Shown here piece after piece: positions 18,548-27,969 of a stretch of DNA of 64,000 bases (its first letter is position 1; each line of letters opens with the position of its first letter). The stretch lies in contig NZ_CP029210.1 in the NCBI RefSeq assembly GCF_003100395.1, forward strand, positions 2,480,001-2,544,000, read 5' to 3'. The position numbers were made by a program, and so were the translations under genes. The notes under the pieces are model-generated. The model was not told the origin of the DNA. It searched no databases and saw only the letters and a program-made list of their open reading frames with translations. Origin of the DNA: Aquabacterium olei (GTDB lineage: Bacteria; Pseudomonadota; Gammaproteobacteria; Burkholderiales; Burkholderiaceae_C).

Positions 18548-19801
18548 TTAGCGGTCGATTTCACCGAACACGATGTCCATCGTGCCGATGATGGCCACGG
18601 CGTCGGCCAGCATGTGGCCACGGCTCATCTCGTCGAGGGCGGCGAGGTGGGGGAAGCCGGGGGCACGGATCTTCAGGCGGTACGGCTTGTTGGCGCCGTC
18701 GGACACCAGGTAGATGCCGAACTCGCCCTTCGGGTGCTCGACGGCCGCGTAGGCCTCGGACTCGGGCACGTGGAAGCCTTCGGTGAAGAGCTTGAAGTGG
18801 TGGATCAGCTGCTCCATCGACGACTTCATCTCGACGCGCGACGGCGGGGCCACCTTGTGGTTGTCGGTGATGACCGGGCCCGGGTTGGCACGCAGCCAGT
18901 CCACGCACTGCTTGATGATGCGGTTGGACTGACGCAGCTCTTCCACGCGGACCAGGTAACGGTCGTAGCAGTCGCCGTTCTTGCCGATGGGGATGTCGAA
19001 GTCGACCTTGTCGTAGACGTCGTAGGGCTGGTGCTTGCGCAGGTCCCACACGATGCCCGAGCCGCGCAGCATGGCGCCCGACAGGCCCATCTGCAGGGCG
19101 CGCTCGGGGGTGACCACGCCGATGCCGACGGTGCGCTGCTTCCAGATGCGGTTGTCGGTCAGCAGGGTTTCGTACTCGTCCACCAGCTTGGGGAAGCGCT
19201 GGGTGAAGTCATCGATGAAGTCCAGCAGCGAGCCCTGACGGTTCTCGTTCAGGCGCGCGATGGTCTTCGCGTTCTTGATCTTGCTGACCTTGTACTGCGG
19301 CATGGTGTCCGGCAGATCGCGGTAGACGCCACCCGGACGGAAGTAGGCCGCGTGCATGCGCGCACCCGACACCGCTTCGTACATGTCGAACAGGTCCTCA
19401 CGCTCGCGGAAGCAGTAGATGAGGATGTTCATCGCGCCGCAGTCGAACCCGTGACAGCCCAGCCACAGCAGGTGGTTGAGCACGCGGGTGATCTCGGCAA
19501 ACATGACGCGGATGTACTGCGCACGCTCGGGCACCTCGATGCCGAGCATCTTCTCGATGGCCAGGCAGTAGGCGTGCTCGTTGCACATCATCGACACGTA
19601 GTCCAGGCGGTCCATGTAGGGCAGCGACTGGATGTAGGTCTTGGATTCGGCCAGCTTTTCAGTGGCGCGGTGCAGCAGGCCGATGTGGGGGTCGGCACGC
19701 TGGATGACTTCGCCGTCCAGCTCGAGCACCAGACGCAGCACGCCGTGGGCGGCCGGGTGCTGGGGACCGAAGTTCAGGGTGTAGTTCTTGATCTCTGCCA
19801 T
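18548..19801 (-). CDS. nuoD: NADH-quinone oxidoreductase subunit D
   Basis: A 417-residue 49-kDa-type subunit that lines the quinone site with NuoB. The [22 protein letters not shown] motif at residues 9-30 carries the conserved His that faces quinone; [13 protein letters not shown] and [20 protein letters not shown] segments follow. The C-terminus FGEIDR is conserved. It is nine bases after nuoC. C and D are separate genes, as usual in betaproteobacteria. Confidence 0.97.
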   Translation of the reverse strand: MAEIKNYTLNFGPQHPAAHGVLRLVLELDGEVIQRADPHIGLLHRATEKLAESKTYIQSLPYMDRLDYVSMMCNEHAYCLAIEKMLGIEVPERAQYIRVMFAEITRVLNHLLWLGCHGFDCGAMNILIYCFREREDLFDMYEAVSGARMHAAYFRPGGVYRDLPDTMPQYKVSKIKNAKTIARLNENRQGSLLDFIDDFTQRFPKLVDEYETLLTDNRIWKQRTVGIGVVTPERALQMGLSGAMLRGSGIVWDLRKHQPYDVYDKVDFDIPIGKNGDCYDRYLVRVEELRQSNRIIKQCVDWLRANPGPVITDNHKVAPPSRVEMKSSMEQLIHHFKLFTEGFHVPESEAYAAVEHPKGEFGIYLVSDGANKPYRLKIRAPGFPHLAALDEMSRGHMLADAVAIIGTMDIVFGEIDR

Positions 19802-19810
19802 GGCTCGTGC

Positions 19811-20419
19811 TCAGTGGAGACCACCGTAGTTGTCTTCGCGGATGATGCGCGGGGTGATCTCGCGCTGCTCGATGGTGACCGGCTGGTAAATCACACGCTT
19901 CTGCTCGGGGTCGTAGCGCATCTCGACGTGGCCCGTGGTCGGGAAGTCCTTGCGGAACGGGTGGCCGATGAAGCCGTAGTCGGTCAGGATGCGGCGCAGG
20001 TCGGTGTGGCCATCGAAGACGATGCCGTACAGGTCGAAGGCCTCGCGCTCGAACCAGTTCACACCGTTCCAGACGTCGCAGAGCGAAGCCAGCACGGGGA
20101 AATCGTCGTCCAGAGCGAAGGTCTTGACGCGCAAACGCCAGTTCTTGCTGATCGACAGGAGGTGCAACACAACGCCGAAGCGGGGGCCGTCGGCGTAGAT
20201 GGACTCGGCGCCATCCTTGTAGGCGGACCAGTCCATGCCGCAGAGGTCCTGCAGCTGCTCGAAAGCCAGATCGGCGTGGTCACGCAGGGTGCGGGCCACA
20301 TCGAGGTAGTCGCCGGCCGACACGGTGATCGTCAGCTCGCCACGGTCGGAAACCAGGCGCTTGATCTTGTCGCCCAGCACGTTTTGCAGGGCAGCCTGCA
20401 GGGTGTCCAGTTTGCTCAT
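19811..20419 (-). CDS. nuoC: NADH-quinone oxidoreductase subunit C
   Basis: A 202-residue 30-kDa-type subunit. The start is the ATG ending at 20419 ([13 protein letters not shown]); the longer frame overlaps nuoB and is rejected. The signature [40 protein letters not shown] is present near residues 120-160. It has a structural role in the peripheral arm, next to NuoD and NuoB. Confidence 0.97.
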   Translation of the reverse strand: MSKLDTLQAALQNVLGDKIKRLVSDRGELTITVSAGDYLDVARTLRDHADLAFEQLQDLCGMDWSAYKDGAESIYADGPRFGVVLHLLSISKNWRLRVKTFALDDDFPVLASLCDVWNGVNWFEREAFDLYGIVFDGHTDLRRILTDYGFIGHPFRKDFPTTGHVEMRYDPEQKRVIYQPVTIEQREITPRIIREDNYGGLH

Positions 20420-20432
20420 GTGCAGGCTCCGG

Positions 20433-20909
20433 TCAGCGGGCAATGGTGTTTTCGCGGCGGATCTTGGCCTGCAGCTGCAGGATGCCGTAGAGCAGTGCCT
20501 CGGCCGTCGGCGGGCAGCCTGGCACGTAGACATCCACCGGCACGATGCGGTCGCAGCCGCGCACCACCGAGTAGCTGTAGTGGTAGTAGCCGCCACCGTT
20601 GGCACACGATCCCATGGACAGCACCCAGCGAGGTTCGGCCATCTGGTCATACACCTTGCGCAGCGCGGGCGCCATCTTGTTGCACAGCGTGCCGGCCACG
20701 ATCATCAGGTCGGACTGACGCGGGCTGGGCCGGAACAGCATGCCGAAGCGGTCGATGTCATAGCGCGCCGCACCGGCGTGCATCATCTCGACCGCGCAGC
20801 AGGCCAGACCAAACGTCATCGGCCACAGCGAACCGGTCTTGGACCAGTTGATCAGCGTGTCGGCCGAGGTGGTGATGAAGCCCTCTTTGAAGACGCCCTC
20901 GATACCCAT
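20433..20909 (-). CDS. nuoB: NADH-quinone oxidoreductase subunit B
   Basis: A 158-residue subunit holding the terminal [4Fe-4S] cluster N2, which reduces quinone. The ligands are the adjacent Cys-37 and Cys-38 ([10 protein letters not shown]), Cys-102 (GSCANGG) and Cys-132 (PGCPPT). It is the most conserved complex I subunit. It is 44 bases downstream of nuoA and 13 bases upstream of nuoC. Confidence 0.98.
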   Translation of the reverse strand: MGIEGVFKEGFITTSADTLINWSKTGSLWPMTFGLACCAVEMMHAGAARYDIDRFGMLFRPSPRQSDLMIVAGTLCNKMAPALRKVYDQMAEPRWVLSMGSCANGGGYYHYSYSVVRGCDRIVPVDVYVPGCPPTAEALLYGILQLQAKIRRENTIAR

Positions 20910-20953
20910 AGCAATACCTCTTCAGATTCCTGTGTGGTGACGCGCGAACGGGA

Positions 20954-21313
20954 TCACTCCCAATCCAGCGCGCCCTTCTTCCATTCGTAGGCGAAGCCCA
21001 CGACGAGGATGCCCAGGAACAACATGATGGCCGCGAAACCCGCCATGCCCACTTCCTTCAGGGCCACGGCCCACGGGAACAGGAAAGCGATTTCGAGGTC
21101 GAACAGGATGAAGAGGATGGCAACCAGGTAATAGCGCACATCGAACTTCATCCGGGCGTCTTCGAAAGCCTCGAAGCCGCACTCGTAGGGGGAGTTCTTT
21201 GCCGGGTCAGGGCGACGCGGGCCCAGCAGAAAGCCCAGCAACTGTGGCGCGACACCCACACCGACGCCAACCAGGATGAAAAGGATGACTGGCAGATACT
21301 GCTCGATGTTCAT
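20954..21313 (-). CDS. nuoA: NADH-quinone oxidoreductase subunit A
   Basis: A 119-residue three-helix subunit and the first gene of the operon. It carries the conserved loop [32 protein letters not shown] between helices 1 and 2, with the Cys that becomes accessible in deactive complex I. An AAGGG ribosome site lies just before the ATG. The operon promoter is probably within or upstream of the 235-base stretch that separates it from tRNA-Leu. Confidence 0.97.
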   Translation of the reverse strand: MNIEQYLPVILFILVGVGVGVAPQLLGFLLGPRRPDPAKNSPYECGFEAFEDARMKFDVRYYLVAILFILFDLEIAFLFPWAVALKEVGMAGFAAIMLFLGILVVGFAYEWKKGALDWE

Positions 21314-21364
21314 CTTGACCCTTGTCTCATTGATTGAACAGGACGCGCGATTGAATCACGCGGA

Positions 21365-21437
21365 CAAAACAAAAGGCGCGCCAGGCCTGACATTGCCCGG
21401 ATTCCATTCCGGTTCAATGACAACCACAGCGCGCCTT
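21365..21437 (-). terminator. Long hairpin with T-rich tail between tRNA-Leu and nuoA
   Basis: Outer arms AAGGCGCGC (21373-21381) and GCGCGCCTT (21429-21437) are perfectly complementary. Inside are further pairs: CATTG with CAATG, and CCGGA with TCCGG around a six-base loop. On the minus strand the stem is followed by TTGTTTTG. It lies downstream of tRNA-Leu and upstream of nuoA, so it probably ends or attenuates the tRNA transcript before complex I. The loop is unusually long for an intrinsic terminator. Confidence 0.55.
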
Positions 21438-21482
21438 CCTTGACACTTTGTGCTGCCCCGCATGACGGAGCCACATTCCAGA

Positions 21483-21516
21483 TGATCAGCTTTGGGGGGA
21501 CGACCGGCGCTGATCA
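21483..21516. repeat. Inverted repeat downstream of tRNA-Leu
   Basis: Arms TGATCAGC (21483-21490) and GCTGATCA (21509-21516) are perfect 8-bp complements separated by 18 bases. It lies between the 3' end of tRNA-Leu and the long hairpin. It could be an RNA processing structure for the tRNA precursor or an operator for nuoA. Nothing else is seen in this stretch. Confidence 0.5.
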
Positions 21517-21547
21517 TGAGGGTTGGCACAAGTGTCTGTTGATCTCA

Positions 21548-21632
21548 TGGTGCCGACGGCGAGACTCGAACTCGCACAGCTTTCGCCACTACCCCCTCAA
21601 GATAGCGTGTCTACCAATTTCACCACGTCGGC
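21548..21632 (-). tRNA. tRNA-Leu (anticodon GAG)
   Basis: An 85-base class II tRNA with encoded CCA. Acceptor arms GCCGACG / CGTCGGC pair perfectly. The D arm GGTGAAATTGGTAGACACG is typical of tRNA-Leu. The anticodon stem CTATC/GGTAG encloses loop TTGAGGG, giving anticodon GAG, which reads CUC and CUU. A variable arm and a T arm with GTTCGAGTC follow. It lies between secG and nuoA on the same strand, a conserved betaproteobacterial arrangement. Confidence 0.96.
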
Positions 21633-21708
21633 CAAACTGACTGGATGACAGCCAGCTCTTTTTCGTCTGTCGCTCGGCTTGCGTGAGGATTGCTTACCGA
21701 AGACTTCT

Positions 21709-21738
21709 ATTCTAAACCGAAAATCGACCTGTCTTGAA
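21709..21738 (-). promoter_or_regulatory. Candidate promoter for tRNA-Leu
   Basis: On the minus strand a TAGAAT -10 hexamer (21709-21714) lies 18 bases from TTCAAG (21733-21738). The start would be near 21702, about 70 bases before the mature tRNA 5' end. The -35 match is only partial. A TTGACA at 21757-21762 is an alternative element further upstream. Confidence 0.35.
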
Positions 21739-21787
21739 GATGTCGTTCGCGTTTGGTGTCAAACGGACGACCTCTTCGAGACACTTG

Positions 21788-22144
21788 TCACTTCGTCGGA
21801 ATCAGGGCAGCGCCCGAAGCCGCGGAAGCCGCCGGCTGAGCTGCAGAGGCAGCGTCGCTGGCAGACTGCTCCAGCACGGTCGGGGCTTCGGCCGTCGGCG
21901 TGCGGAGGTTGCCGAAGTAAGCCAGACCCAGGGTCGTGCTGAAGAAGATCGTCGCCGCCACGGCGGTGGTGCGCGACAGGAAGTTGGCGCTGCCGGTGGC
22001 ACCGAACAGGCTGCCGGACGCACCACTGCCGAAAGAAGCGCCCATGTCGGCGCCCTTGCCGTGCTGCACCAGCACCAGGCCGATCATGGCCAGCGCCGAT
22101 GCGACCTGCAGCAGCAGCACCGCGGTCATCAAAGCTTGTTGCAT
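21788..22144 (-). CDS. secG: Preprotein translocase subunit SecG
   Basis: A 118-residue membrane protein. Two helices (residues about 4-24 and 57-77) flank the conserved cytoplasmic GLVLVQHGKGADMGASFGSG-ASGSLFGATGSANFLSR. That loop is the SecG signature and contacts SecYE and SecA. The C-terminal 40 residues are an Ala/Ser-rich tail typical of betaproteobacteria. It lies 33 bases after tpiA, the usual order tpiA-secG-tRNA-Leu. Confidence 0.95.
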   Translation of the reverse strand: MQQALMTAVLLLQVASALAMIGLVLVQHGKGADMGASFGSGASGSLFGATGSANFLSRTTAVAATIFFSTTLGLAYFGNLRTPTAEAPTVLEQSASDAASAAQPAASAASGAALIPTK

Positions 22145-22177
22145 GTACAGAAACTCCTGTGAGGGTCGGAAGCGACG

Positions 22178-22924
22178 TCAGGCCGCACGCGCGATGGCGG
22201 CAAAATCGGCCGCCTTCAGCGCGGCGCCGCCGATGAGGCCGCCATCGATGTCGGGTTGAGCGAAGAGCTGGGCCGCATTGTCGGGCTTGACCGAGCCACC
22301 ATAGAGCAGTGGCACGGTGGCCGCTTCAGCGCGGGCCGACTTCAGTTGCGCCCGCAGGAAGGCGTGCACGGCCTGCGCCTGCTCGGGCGAAGCGGTCTTG
22401 CCGGTGCCGATGGCCCAGACCGGTTCGTAAGCGACGACGATGCGGGCCAGGTCGGCCCCCAACGTGTCGATCACGGCCTGCAGCTGACGACCCACCACCG
22501 CTTCGGTCTGACCGGCTTCCCGCTCGGCGAGCGTTTCACCGACACAGACGATGGGGATCAGACCGTGCGACAGCGCAGCCCGGGCCTTGTCGGCCACGAG
22601 CTGGTCGCCTTCAGCGTGGTAGCTGCGACGCTCGGAGTGCCCCACGATGGCGTAGGTGGCCCCGACTTCGCGCAGCATCGGCCCCGCGACCTCGCCCGTG
22701 TAGGCGCCCTGCACCTGCACGGAGACGTCCTGGCTTCCGACGCCGATCGCACTGCCTTGCAGCGCGGCCACGACCTCGGCCAGGTACACGAAGGGCGGGC
22801 ACACAGCCACATCGGCGCGGGGCGCCGTGGTGGCCAGATCCGAGGCCAGCAGGCCCTGGATCAGTTCGGCATTGAATGCACGCGAACCGTGCATCTTCCA
22901 GTTACCAACAACCAGCTTCTTCAT
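22178..22924 (-). CDS. tpiA: Triosephosphate isomerase
   Basis: A 248-residue glycolytic enzyme interconverting glyceraldehyde 3-phosphate and dihydroxyacetone phosphate. The start is the ATG ending at 22924 ([13 protein letters not shown]); a GTG five codons upstream overlaps the pnp stop and is less likely. Asn-8 and Lys-10 of NWKMHG, the catalytic His in IVGHSERR, the catalytic Glu in [14 protein letters not shown] and the phosphate-binding [10 protein letters not shown] and GGLIGGAAL are all visible. It lies 11 bases after pnp. Confidence 0.97.
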   Translation of the reverse strand: MKKLVVGNWKMHGSRAFNAELIQGLLASDLATTAPRADVAVCPPFVYLAEVVAALQGSAIGVGSQDVSVQVQGAYTGEVAGPMLREVGATYAIVGHSERRSYHAEGDQLVADKARAALSHGLIPIVCVGETLAEREAGQTEAVVGRQLQAVIDTLGADLARIVVAYEPVWAIGTGKTASPEQAQAVHAFLRAQLKSARAEAATVPLLYGGSVKPDNAAQLFAQPDIDGGLIGGAALKAADFAAIARAA

Positions 22925-22935
22925 GGCCTGACGGA

Positions 22936-25218
22936 TCACTGTTGTTGCTGTTGGGCCTGCTCGTCACCGTTGCCCTCGGGGGCGTCGGTGAACTGCTGCT
23001 CGGCACGGGGTGCGCGATCGCGGCGCTCGCCACGGTCGCCGCCACGGTCACGGCGCTCGCCGCGATCACCACGGTCGCCGCGGTCACGGCGCTCACCACG
23101 CTCTTCGCGCTCGGGCATGCCTTCAGGGCGCTCCAGCAGGGCCTTCATGGAGAGCTTGATACGGCCCTTCTCGTCGGTCTCGAGGACCTTGACCTTGACC
23201 ATCTGGCCTTCGGTCAGGTAGTCGGAGACCTTCTCGACGCGTTCGTGGGCGATCTGGCTGATGTGCAGCAGGCCGTCCTTGCCGGGCAGCAGGTTCACCA
23301 GCGCACCGAAGTCGAACAGCTTGGTGACCGGGCCTTCGTACACGGCACCGATTTCGACTTCGGCGGTGATTTCGGCAATGCGGCGCAGGGCTTCGTCGGC
23401 CTTGGCGGTGTCGGCCGACGCCACGGTGACGGTGCCGTCTTCCGCGATGTTGATCTGGCAGCCGGTCTCTTCGCACAGGCCGCGGATGGTGGCGCCACCC
23501 TTGCCGATCAGGTCACGGATCTTGTCCTGATTGATCTTGACGGTGTAGAGGCGGGGAGCGAACTCGGACACCTCGGTGTTGGCGCCGGCCATGGCTTCGG
23601 TCATCTTGCCGAGGATGTGCAGACGGGCTTCCTTGGCCTGGGCCAGGGCCACCTGCATGATTTCCTTGGTGATGCCCTGGATCTTGATGTCCATCTGCAG
23701 GGCGGTCACGCCGGCGGTGGTGCCGGCCACCTTGAAGTCCATGTCGCCGAGGTGATCCTCGTCACCCAGGATGTCGGTCAGGACGGCGAACTTGTTGCCT
23801 TCCTTGATCAGGCCCATGGCGATGCCGGCCACGTGGGCCTTCATCGGCACGCCGGCATCCATCATGGCCAGGCAGCCGCCGCAGACCGAAGCCATCGACG
23901 AGGAGCCGTTGGATTCGGTGATCTCCGAGACCACGCGCACGGTGTAAGCGAACTCGTCCTTCGGGGGCAGCAGCGGCACCAGGGCGCGCTTGGCCAGACG
24001 GCCGTGGCCGATTTCGCGGCGCTTGGGCGAGCCGACACGACCCGTTTCGCCGGTGGCGAACGGAGGCATGTTGTAGTGGAACAGGAAGGTGTCGCGGAAG
24101 TCGCCGGTCAGGGCGTCGATGCGCTGGGCGTCCTGCTCGGTGCCCAGGGTGGCGATGACCAGGGCCTGGGTTTCACCACGGGTGAACAGGGCCGAGCCGT
24201 GCACGCGCGGCAGCACGCCGGTGCGGATCTCGATGGGGCGCACGGTGCGGGTGTCGCGGCCGTCGATGCGCGGCTCGCCGGCCAGGATCTGGCTGCGGAC
24301 GATCTTGGCTTCGATGTCGAACAGCAGGCCTTCGACCTTGACGCCGTCGAATGCAATGCCTTCGGCGGTCAGGGCAGCCTTCACGTCGGCGTAGGCAGCG
24401 CGGCAGGCCTGGGTGCGGGCCTGCTTGGAGCGGATCTGGTAGGCGGCGCGCAGCGGGCCTTCGGCCAGGGCGTTGACCTTGGCGATGAAGTCTTCGTCCT
24501 TGGCGGGCGGCTGCCAGTCCCAGGCCGGCTTGCCGGCGTCACGCACCAGGTCGTGGATGGCGTTGATCGCCACGCTGCCCTGCTCGTGGCCGAACACCAC
24601 GCCACCCAGCATCACGTCTTCCGACAGCTGGTCGGCTTCCGATTCCACCATCAGCACGGCGGTTTCGGTGCCGGCGACGATCAGGTCCATCTTGGACTCG
24701 GCCATCTGCGCGGGGCTGGGGTTCAGCACGTACTCGCCATTGATGTAGCCCACGCGGGCTGCACCGATGGGGCCATTGAACGGGATGCCCGAGATCGACA
24801 GCGCGGCGCTGGAGGCGATCATGGCCGCGATGTCAGCCGACACTTCCGGGTTCAGCGACACCACGTGGATGACGAGCTGCACTTCGTTGAAGAAGCCTTC
24901 AGGGAACAGCGGACGGATCGGGCGGTCGATCAGGCGCGAGGTGAGCGTCTCGAGCTCGGACGGCTTGGCTTCACGCTTGAAGAAGCTGCCCGGGATCTTG
25001 CCGGCGGCGTAGGTCTTCTCGATGTAGTCGACGGTCAGGGGGAAGAAGTCCTGGCCGGGCTTGGCGGTCTTGGCGCACACGACGGTGGCCAGCACCACGG
25101 TGCCTTCGATGTCGACCAGGACGGCGCCAGTGGCCTGACGGGCGATTTCGCCGGTCTCCATGGTGACGGTGCGGCCGCCCCACTGGAAGGTCTTGGTGAC
25201 TTTGTTGAACATGGTCAT
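22936..25218 (-). CDS. pnp: Polyribonucleotide nucleotidyltransferase (PNPase)
   Basis: A 760-residue 3'-5' phosphorolytic exoribonuclease of the RNA degradosome. The two RNase PH domains occupy about residues 1-215 and 310-545; the second has [14 protein letters not shown] and [23 protein letters not shown] domain ([12 protein letters not shown], with the GXXG loop) and an S1 domain ([29 protein letters not shown]) follow. The tail after the S1 domain is unusual: about 55 residues of R/G/D/E-rich low complexity ending in a Gln run. An ATG two codons downstream (25212) is an alternative start; GGAG favours 25218. Confidence 0.97.
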   Translation of the reverse strand: MTMFNKVTKTFQWGGRTVTMETGEIARQATGAVLVDIEGTVVLATVVCAKTAKPGQDFFPLTVDYIEKTYAAGKIPGSFFKREAKPSELETLTSRLIDRPIRPLFPEGFFNEVQLVIHVVSLNPEVSADIAAMIASSAALSISGIPFNGPIGAARVGYINGEYVLNPSPAQMAESKMDLIVAGTETAVLMVESEADQLSEDVMLGGVVFGHEQGSVAINAIHDLVRDAGKPAWDWQPPAKDEDFIAKVNALAEGPLRAAYQIRSKQARTQACRAAYADVKAALTAEGIAFDGVKVEGLLFDIEAKIVRSQILAGEPRIDGRDTRTVRPIEIRTGVLPRVHGSALFTRGETQALVIATLGTEQDAQRIDALTGDFRDTFLFHYNMPPFATGETGRVGSPKRREIGHGRLAKRALVPLLPPKDEFAYTVRVVSEITESNGSSSMASVCGGCLAMMDAGVPMKAHVAGIAMGLIKEGNKFAVLTDILGDEDHLGDMDFKVAGTTAGVTALQMDIKIQGITKEIMQVALAQAKEARLHILGKMTEAMAGANTEVSEFAPRLYTVKINQDKIRDLIGKGGATIRGLCEETGCQINIAEDGTVTVASADTAKADEALRRIAEITAEVEIGAVYEGPVTKLFDFGALVNLLPGKDGLLHISQIAHERVEKVSDYLTEGQMVKVKVLETDEKGRIKLSMKALLERPEGMPEREERGERRDRGDRGDRGERRDRGGDRGERRDRAPRAEQQFTDAPEGNGDEQAQQQQQ

Positions 25219-25290
25219 GGAATTGATCTCCGATGTGCCTCAGGCCACATGGCCAGGGCGATTTGTGATGCCTTCACTCGTTCGCGATGC

Positions 25291-25340
25291 CATTCCAGCG
25301 GGGTTGCGCGGCGCCTGGGCGGGGCAGCCACGTTGGAATG
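25291..25340 (-). promoter_or_regulatory. pnp: Imperfect stem-loop in the pnp leader
   Basis: CATTCCA (25291-25297) and TGGAATG (25334-25340) are perfect complements. The pairing continues inward as CG, GG and TG pairs interrupted by three single mismatches, giving about 13 pairs. It lies 70-120 bases before the pnp start, after the rpsO terminator. In E. coli the pnp leader holds an RNase III-cut stem that mediates autoregulation by PNPase. This stem sits in the equivalent place, but the equivalence is inferred. Confidence 0.5.
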
Positions 25341-25374
25341 ACACAGCGGTCGCTTGAGTCGAGTTGCAGGCGTG

Positions 25375-25417
25375 AAAAAACAAAAAGCCTGTGCTGGGCA
25401 GTCCAGACAGGCTTTTT
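25375..25417 (-). terminator. Intrinsic terminator after rpsO
   Basis: Perfect 11-bp stem AAAAAGCCTGT / ACAGGCTTTTT (25382-25392 and 25407-25417). On the minus strand a T-rich tail TTTTTGTTTTTT follows. It lies 15 bases after the rpsO stop, separating rpsO from pnp. It may be partly read through, as in E. coli rpsO-pnp. Confidence 0.9.
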
Positions 25418-25432
25418 GTCGTCATGCGCTGA

Positions 25433-25702
25433 TTACTTGCGCAGGCCCAGCTTCTGGATCAGGGCGGCGTAGCGGTCGAAGTCCTTGCTCTTCAGGTAGT
25501 CGAGCAGCTTGCGACGACGGCTGACCATGCGCAGCAGGCCGCGACGACCGTGGTGGTCCTTCTTGTTGGCCTTGAAGTGGGGAGTCAGTTCGTTGATGCG
25601 GGCGGTCAGCAGAGCGACCTGCACTTCGGGAGAGCCGGTGTCGGCTTGGCCACGGGCGTTGGCCTTGATGATCTCGGCCTTGTTGATGTCGGCGACGGAC
25701 AT
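25433..25702 (-). CDS. rpsO: 30S ribosomal protein S15
   Basis: An 89-residue protein, exactly the family length. The start is the ATG ending at 25702 ([12 protein letters not shown]) with GGAAA before it; a frame beginning seven codons earlier is rejected. The sequence [49 protein letters not shown] is diagnostic of S15, which binds the three-way junction of 16S rRNA and organises the platform of the small subunit. It precedes pnp, as in most proteobacteria. The 206 bases upstream hold only a short CCGGGT/ACCCGG hairpin at 25799-25817. Confidence 0.98.
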   Translation of the reverse strand: MSVADINKAEIIKANARGQADTGSPEVQVALLTARINELTPHFKANKKDHHGRRGLLRMVSRRRKLLDYLKSKDFDRYAALIQKLGLRK

Positions 25703-25908
25703 GGTGTTTCCAGTTCGATGCATATGCCTGGCCGGCGCGAGAAAGCAGCTGTATCAGCCACCCTTCCTGCCCCGGTTTCGGCGTTGGACTTGCGGACTCC
25801 GGGTGAAACCGACCCGGGCCGTGCGAAATTGACGGCCCCGAAAGGACCATCAAGCCCTCGATATTAGCACAAGCGAGCAGCGGCTGCCCGGCCTGCGCGG
25901 GCGACCGC

Positions 25909-27012
25909 CTACAGCGCGGCGAGGTCCCAGCGGGGCTTCACGTCGAACGACGGTTCCCGGGTGGGCACGGCCTGCCCGGTCTGCAGGCGCATGGCGGCGG
26001 CCAGGGCGATCATGGCGCCGTTGTCGGTGCACAGATGCAGCTCGGGGTAGTGGACGCGCACGCCTCGCCGGCCACAGGCCTGGTCCAGCTGGCTGCGCAG
26101 CTGGCGGTTCGCGCCCACGCCGCCGGCCACCACCAGCCGCTTCAGGCCCGTGGCCTTGAGCGCCCCCAGCGACTTCTTGAGCAGCACCTCGACGATGGCC
26201 GTCTGGGCGGAGGCGGCCAGATCAGCCAGGGCGGCGTGGTTGGCAGGGTCTGCCAGCGCATCGGGTCGATCGAGCCAGCCCTGGCGCACCAGGTGGGTGC
26301 GCACCGCGGTTTTCAGCCCGGCAAAGGAGAAATCGTGATTGCCACTGTGCAGCATGGGCCGGGGCAATTCGAACGCGTCGGCTCGACCTTCTTCAGCCAG
26401 GCGCGCTAGGTGCGGACCGCCCGGGTAAGGCAGGCCCATCAGCTTGGCGGATTTGTCGAAAGCCTCGCCCGCGGCGTCGTCGACGGTCTCACCAAGCAGC
26501 GTGTAGCGCCCCACCCCATCGACCCGCATGAGCTGGGTGTGGCCGCCGGAAACCAGCAGGGCCACGAAGGGGAACTCGGGCGGGTCGGCCGACAGAAAGG
26601 GCGACAGCAGGTGGCCTTCGAGGTGATGCACGCCCAGCAGCGGGCGGTCGATGGCCACGCCGAGGGCGCAGGCCATGCCCGCACCGACCAGCAGCGCCCC
26701 GGCCAGGCCGGGTCCGCGGGTGAACGCCACCACGTCGATCTCGTCGATGCGGCGCCCGGCTTCGGACAACACCTGGCGCGCCAGCGGCACCACGCGGCGG
26801 ATGTGATCGCGTGAGGCGAGTTCAGGCACGACGCCGCCGTAGGCCTGGTGCATGTCGATCTGGCTGTGCAGGGCGTGGGCCAGCAGCACCGGGGCGCCGG
26901 CTTCGGGCAGGGCGACCAGCGCCAGCCCGGTTTCATCACAGGATGACTCGACGCCCAGGATGAGCCGTTCACCAGGAACCCGGGGGGATGCGCGCACTTC
27001 TCTTTCGGACAT
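25909..27012 (-). CDS. tsaD: tRNA N6-threonylcarbamoyladenosine synthase subunit TsaD
   Basis: A 367-residue ASKHA-fold enzyme that transfers threonylcarbamoyl to A37 of ANN-reading tRNAs together with TsaB and TsaE. The start at 27012 (MSEREVRAS) is chosen over the longer frame, which extends into the nasT promoter region. [13 protein letters not shown] is the N-terminal signature. The metal-binding HxEGH is seen in [15 protein letters not shown], and VSGGHTQLM and [12 protein letters not shown] complete the nucleotide site. It is divergent from nasT with 76 bases between starts. Confidence 0.96.
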   Translation of the reverse strand: MSEREVRASPRVPGERLILGVESSCDETGLALVALPEAGAPVLLAHALHSQIDMHQAYGGVVPELASRDHIRRVVPLARQVLSEAGRRIDEIDVVAFTRGPGLAGALLVGAGMACALGVAIDRPLLGVHHLEGHLLSPFLSADPPEFPFVALLVSGGHTQLMRVDGVGRYTLLGETVDDAAGEAFDKSAKLMGLPYPGGPHLARLAEEGRADAFELPRPMLHSGNHDFSFAGLKTAVRTHLVRQGWLDRPDALADPANHAALADLAASAQTAIVEVLLKKSLGALKATGLKRLVVAGGVGANRQLRSQLDQACGRRGVRVHYPELHLCTDNGAMIALAAAMRLQTGQAVPTREPSFDVKPRWDLAAL

Positions 27013-27088
27013 GCACGAAGTGTAGTGGGGGTGATGTAACCCGCCTGCGGCCAAGGGCGCGAGGCGCGGTTGTTGCATCATTCACGTC

Positions 27089-27727
27089 ATGAAAGCCGAA
27101 GCGCGTCCGAATCACCTGCGACTGGTGATCGTCCTGCCTGTGGCGCTGTCCGCCGAACCCGACGAGGCGGAGGTGGCCGAGGCGGAGCGCACGCGCGTCC
27201 TGCGCATCGCCCTGCTCGAGGCCGGCTACAACGTGGTGGCCACCCTGCCGGGCGACCGCTTCCTGCCGGAACGCATTGCGCAGATCCAGCCAGACATGAT
27301 CGTGGTGGATGCCGAATCGCAAGGCCGCGACATCCTGGAACACGTGGTGATGGCAACCCGCGACGAACGCCGGCCCATCGTGATGTTCTCGGACGACGAG
27401 GACACCAGCCATGTTCGACGAGCGATTGCAGCCGGGGTCTCGGCGTATGTGGCCGCGGGGGTGCCATCGGACCACGTGAGGCCCGTGATCGAGGTAGCGA
27501 TGGCACGCTTCGAACATGAAGAGCAGCTCCGGCGTGAACTGGCCGATGCACGCAGCCAGCTGGAAGAACGCAAGGTGGTGGACCGAGCGAAAGGCCTGTT
27601 GATGTCGCGCCAGGGCTTGAGCGAGCAGGAAGCCTATGCGCGGCTGCGCAAGGCGGCGATGGACAAGGGCATCCGGCTCGCCGAGGTGGCTCAACGATTG
27701 ATCGACGCAGCCGACCTGCTGGGCTGA
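27089..27727 (+). CDS. nasT: ANTAR-domain response regulator NasT (nitrate-responsive antiterminator)
   Basis: A 212-residue protein. Residues about 10-135 form a receiver-like domain that keeps Asp-74 (IVVDAES) but lacks the usual acidic residues at the first strand (RLVIVLP), so phosphorylation control is doubtful. A coiled-coil-like linker (about 137-158) leads to the ANTAR domain (about 155-208: VDRAKGLLMSRQGLSEQEAYARLRKAAMD and IRLAEVAQRLI), which binds paired RNA hairpins and prevents termination. In related bacteria NasT is held by the nitrate sensor NasS. No nasS lies next to it. The target hairpins are found immediately downstream, before nrtA. Confidence 0.93.
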   Translation: MKAEARPNHLRLVIVLPVALSAEPDEAEVAEAERTRVLRIALLEAGYNVVATLPGDRFLPERIAQIQPDMIVVDAESQGRDILEHVVMATRDERRPIVMFSDDEDTSHVRRAIAAGVSAYVAAGVPSDHVRPVIEVAMARFEHEEQLRRELADARSQLEERKVVDRAKGLLMSRQGLSEQEAYARLRKAAMDKGIRLAEVAQRLIDAADLLG

Positions 27728-27876
27728 CCACGCGCCGCAGCGCAGCGCCCCGTTTGCGTGCTGGCGCCCCAACCCGACTCGTTTCACGCCCTCTTTTGCG
27801 CCACGCTGCCGCACAGCAGGCACCGTGATGGGCCGATCTGCCGCGACTTTGCGGCCAGCTTCGAGTGCCCGGCTGT

Positions 27877-27892
27877 TGGCACACCCTTTGCA
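27877..27892 (+). promoter_or_regulatory. Sigma-54 (RpoN) promoter of the nrt operon
   Basis: TGGCAC followed by ACCCT-TTGCA has the invariant GG and GC separated by exactly ten bases and matches the sigma-54 consensus at nearly every conserved position. The predicted start is near 27903, only about five bases before the first ANTAR hairpin. Such a promoter needs an enhancer-binding activator, probably NtrC. Convincing NtrC sites were not recognised in the 150 bases upstream, which otherwise hold nothing I can identify. Confidence 0.85.
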
Positions 27893-27907
27893 TTGATCCC
27901 TGCACAT

Positions 27908-27956
27908 CCAGGTCAACGGCGATCTGGCCTGTCTTGGGTGCCCAGTGCCGGGCCCC
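27908..27956 (+). ncRNA. ANTAR-target two-hairpin leader RNA
   Basis: Hairpin P1 (27908-27927) has stem CCAGGTC/GATCTGG and hexaloop AACGGC. Hairpin P2 (27936-27956) has stem GGG-(bulged T)-GCCC / GGGC-CCC and hexaloop AGTGCC. Eight bases separate them. Both loops have A at position 1 and G at position 4, the rule for RNA bound by ANTAR proteins. A terminator follows and nasT is directly upstream. The element should control antitermination into nrtABD. Confidence 0.85.
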
Positions 27957-27969
27957 GAGCTTTCGACAA

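Noticed and set aside
21523..21540. Sigma-54-like TGGCAC beside tRNA-Leu (TTGGCACAAGTGTCTG)
   Set aside because: The GC dinucleotide is absent at the required ten-base spacing, so it is not a sigma-54 promoter.
22995..23110. Tandem-like DNA repeats at the pnp 3' end as a CRISPR or satellite
   Set aside because: The repeats are short, irregular and in frame; they encode the R/G/D/E-rich PNPase tail and have no spacer pattern.
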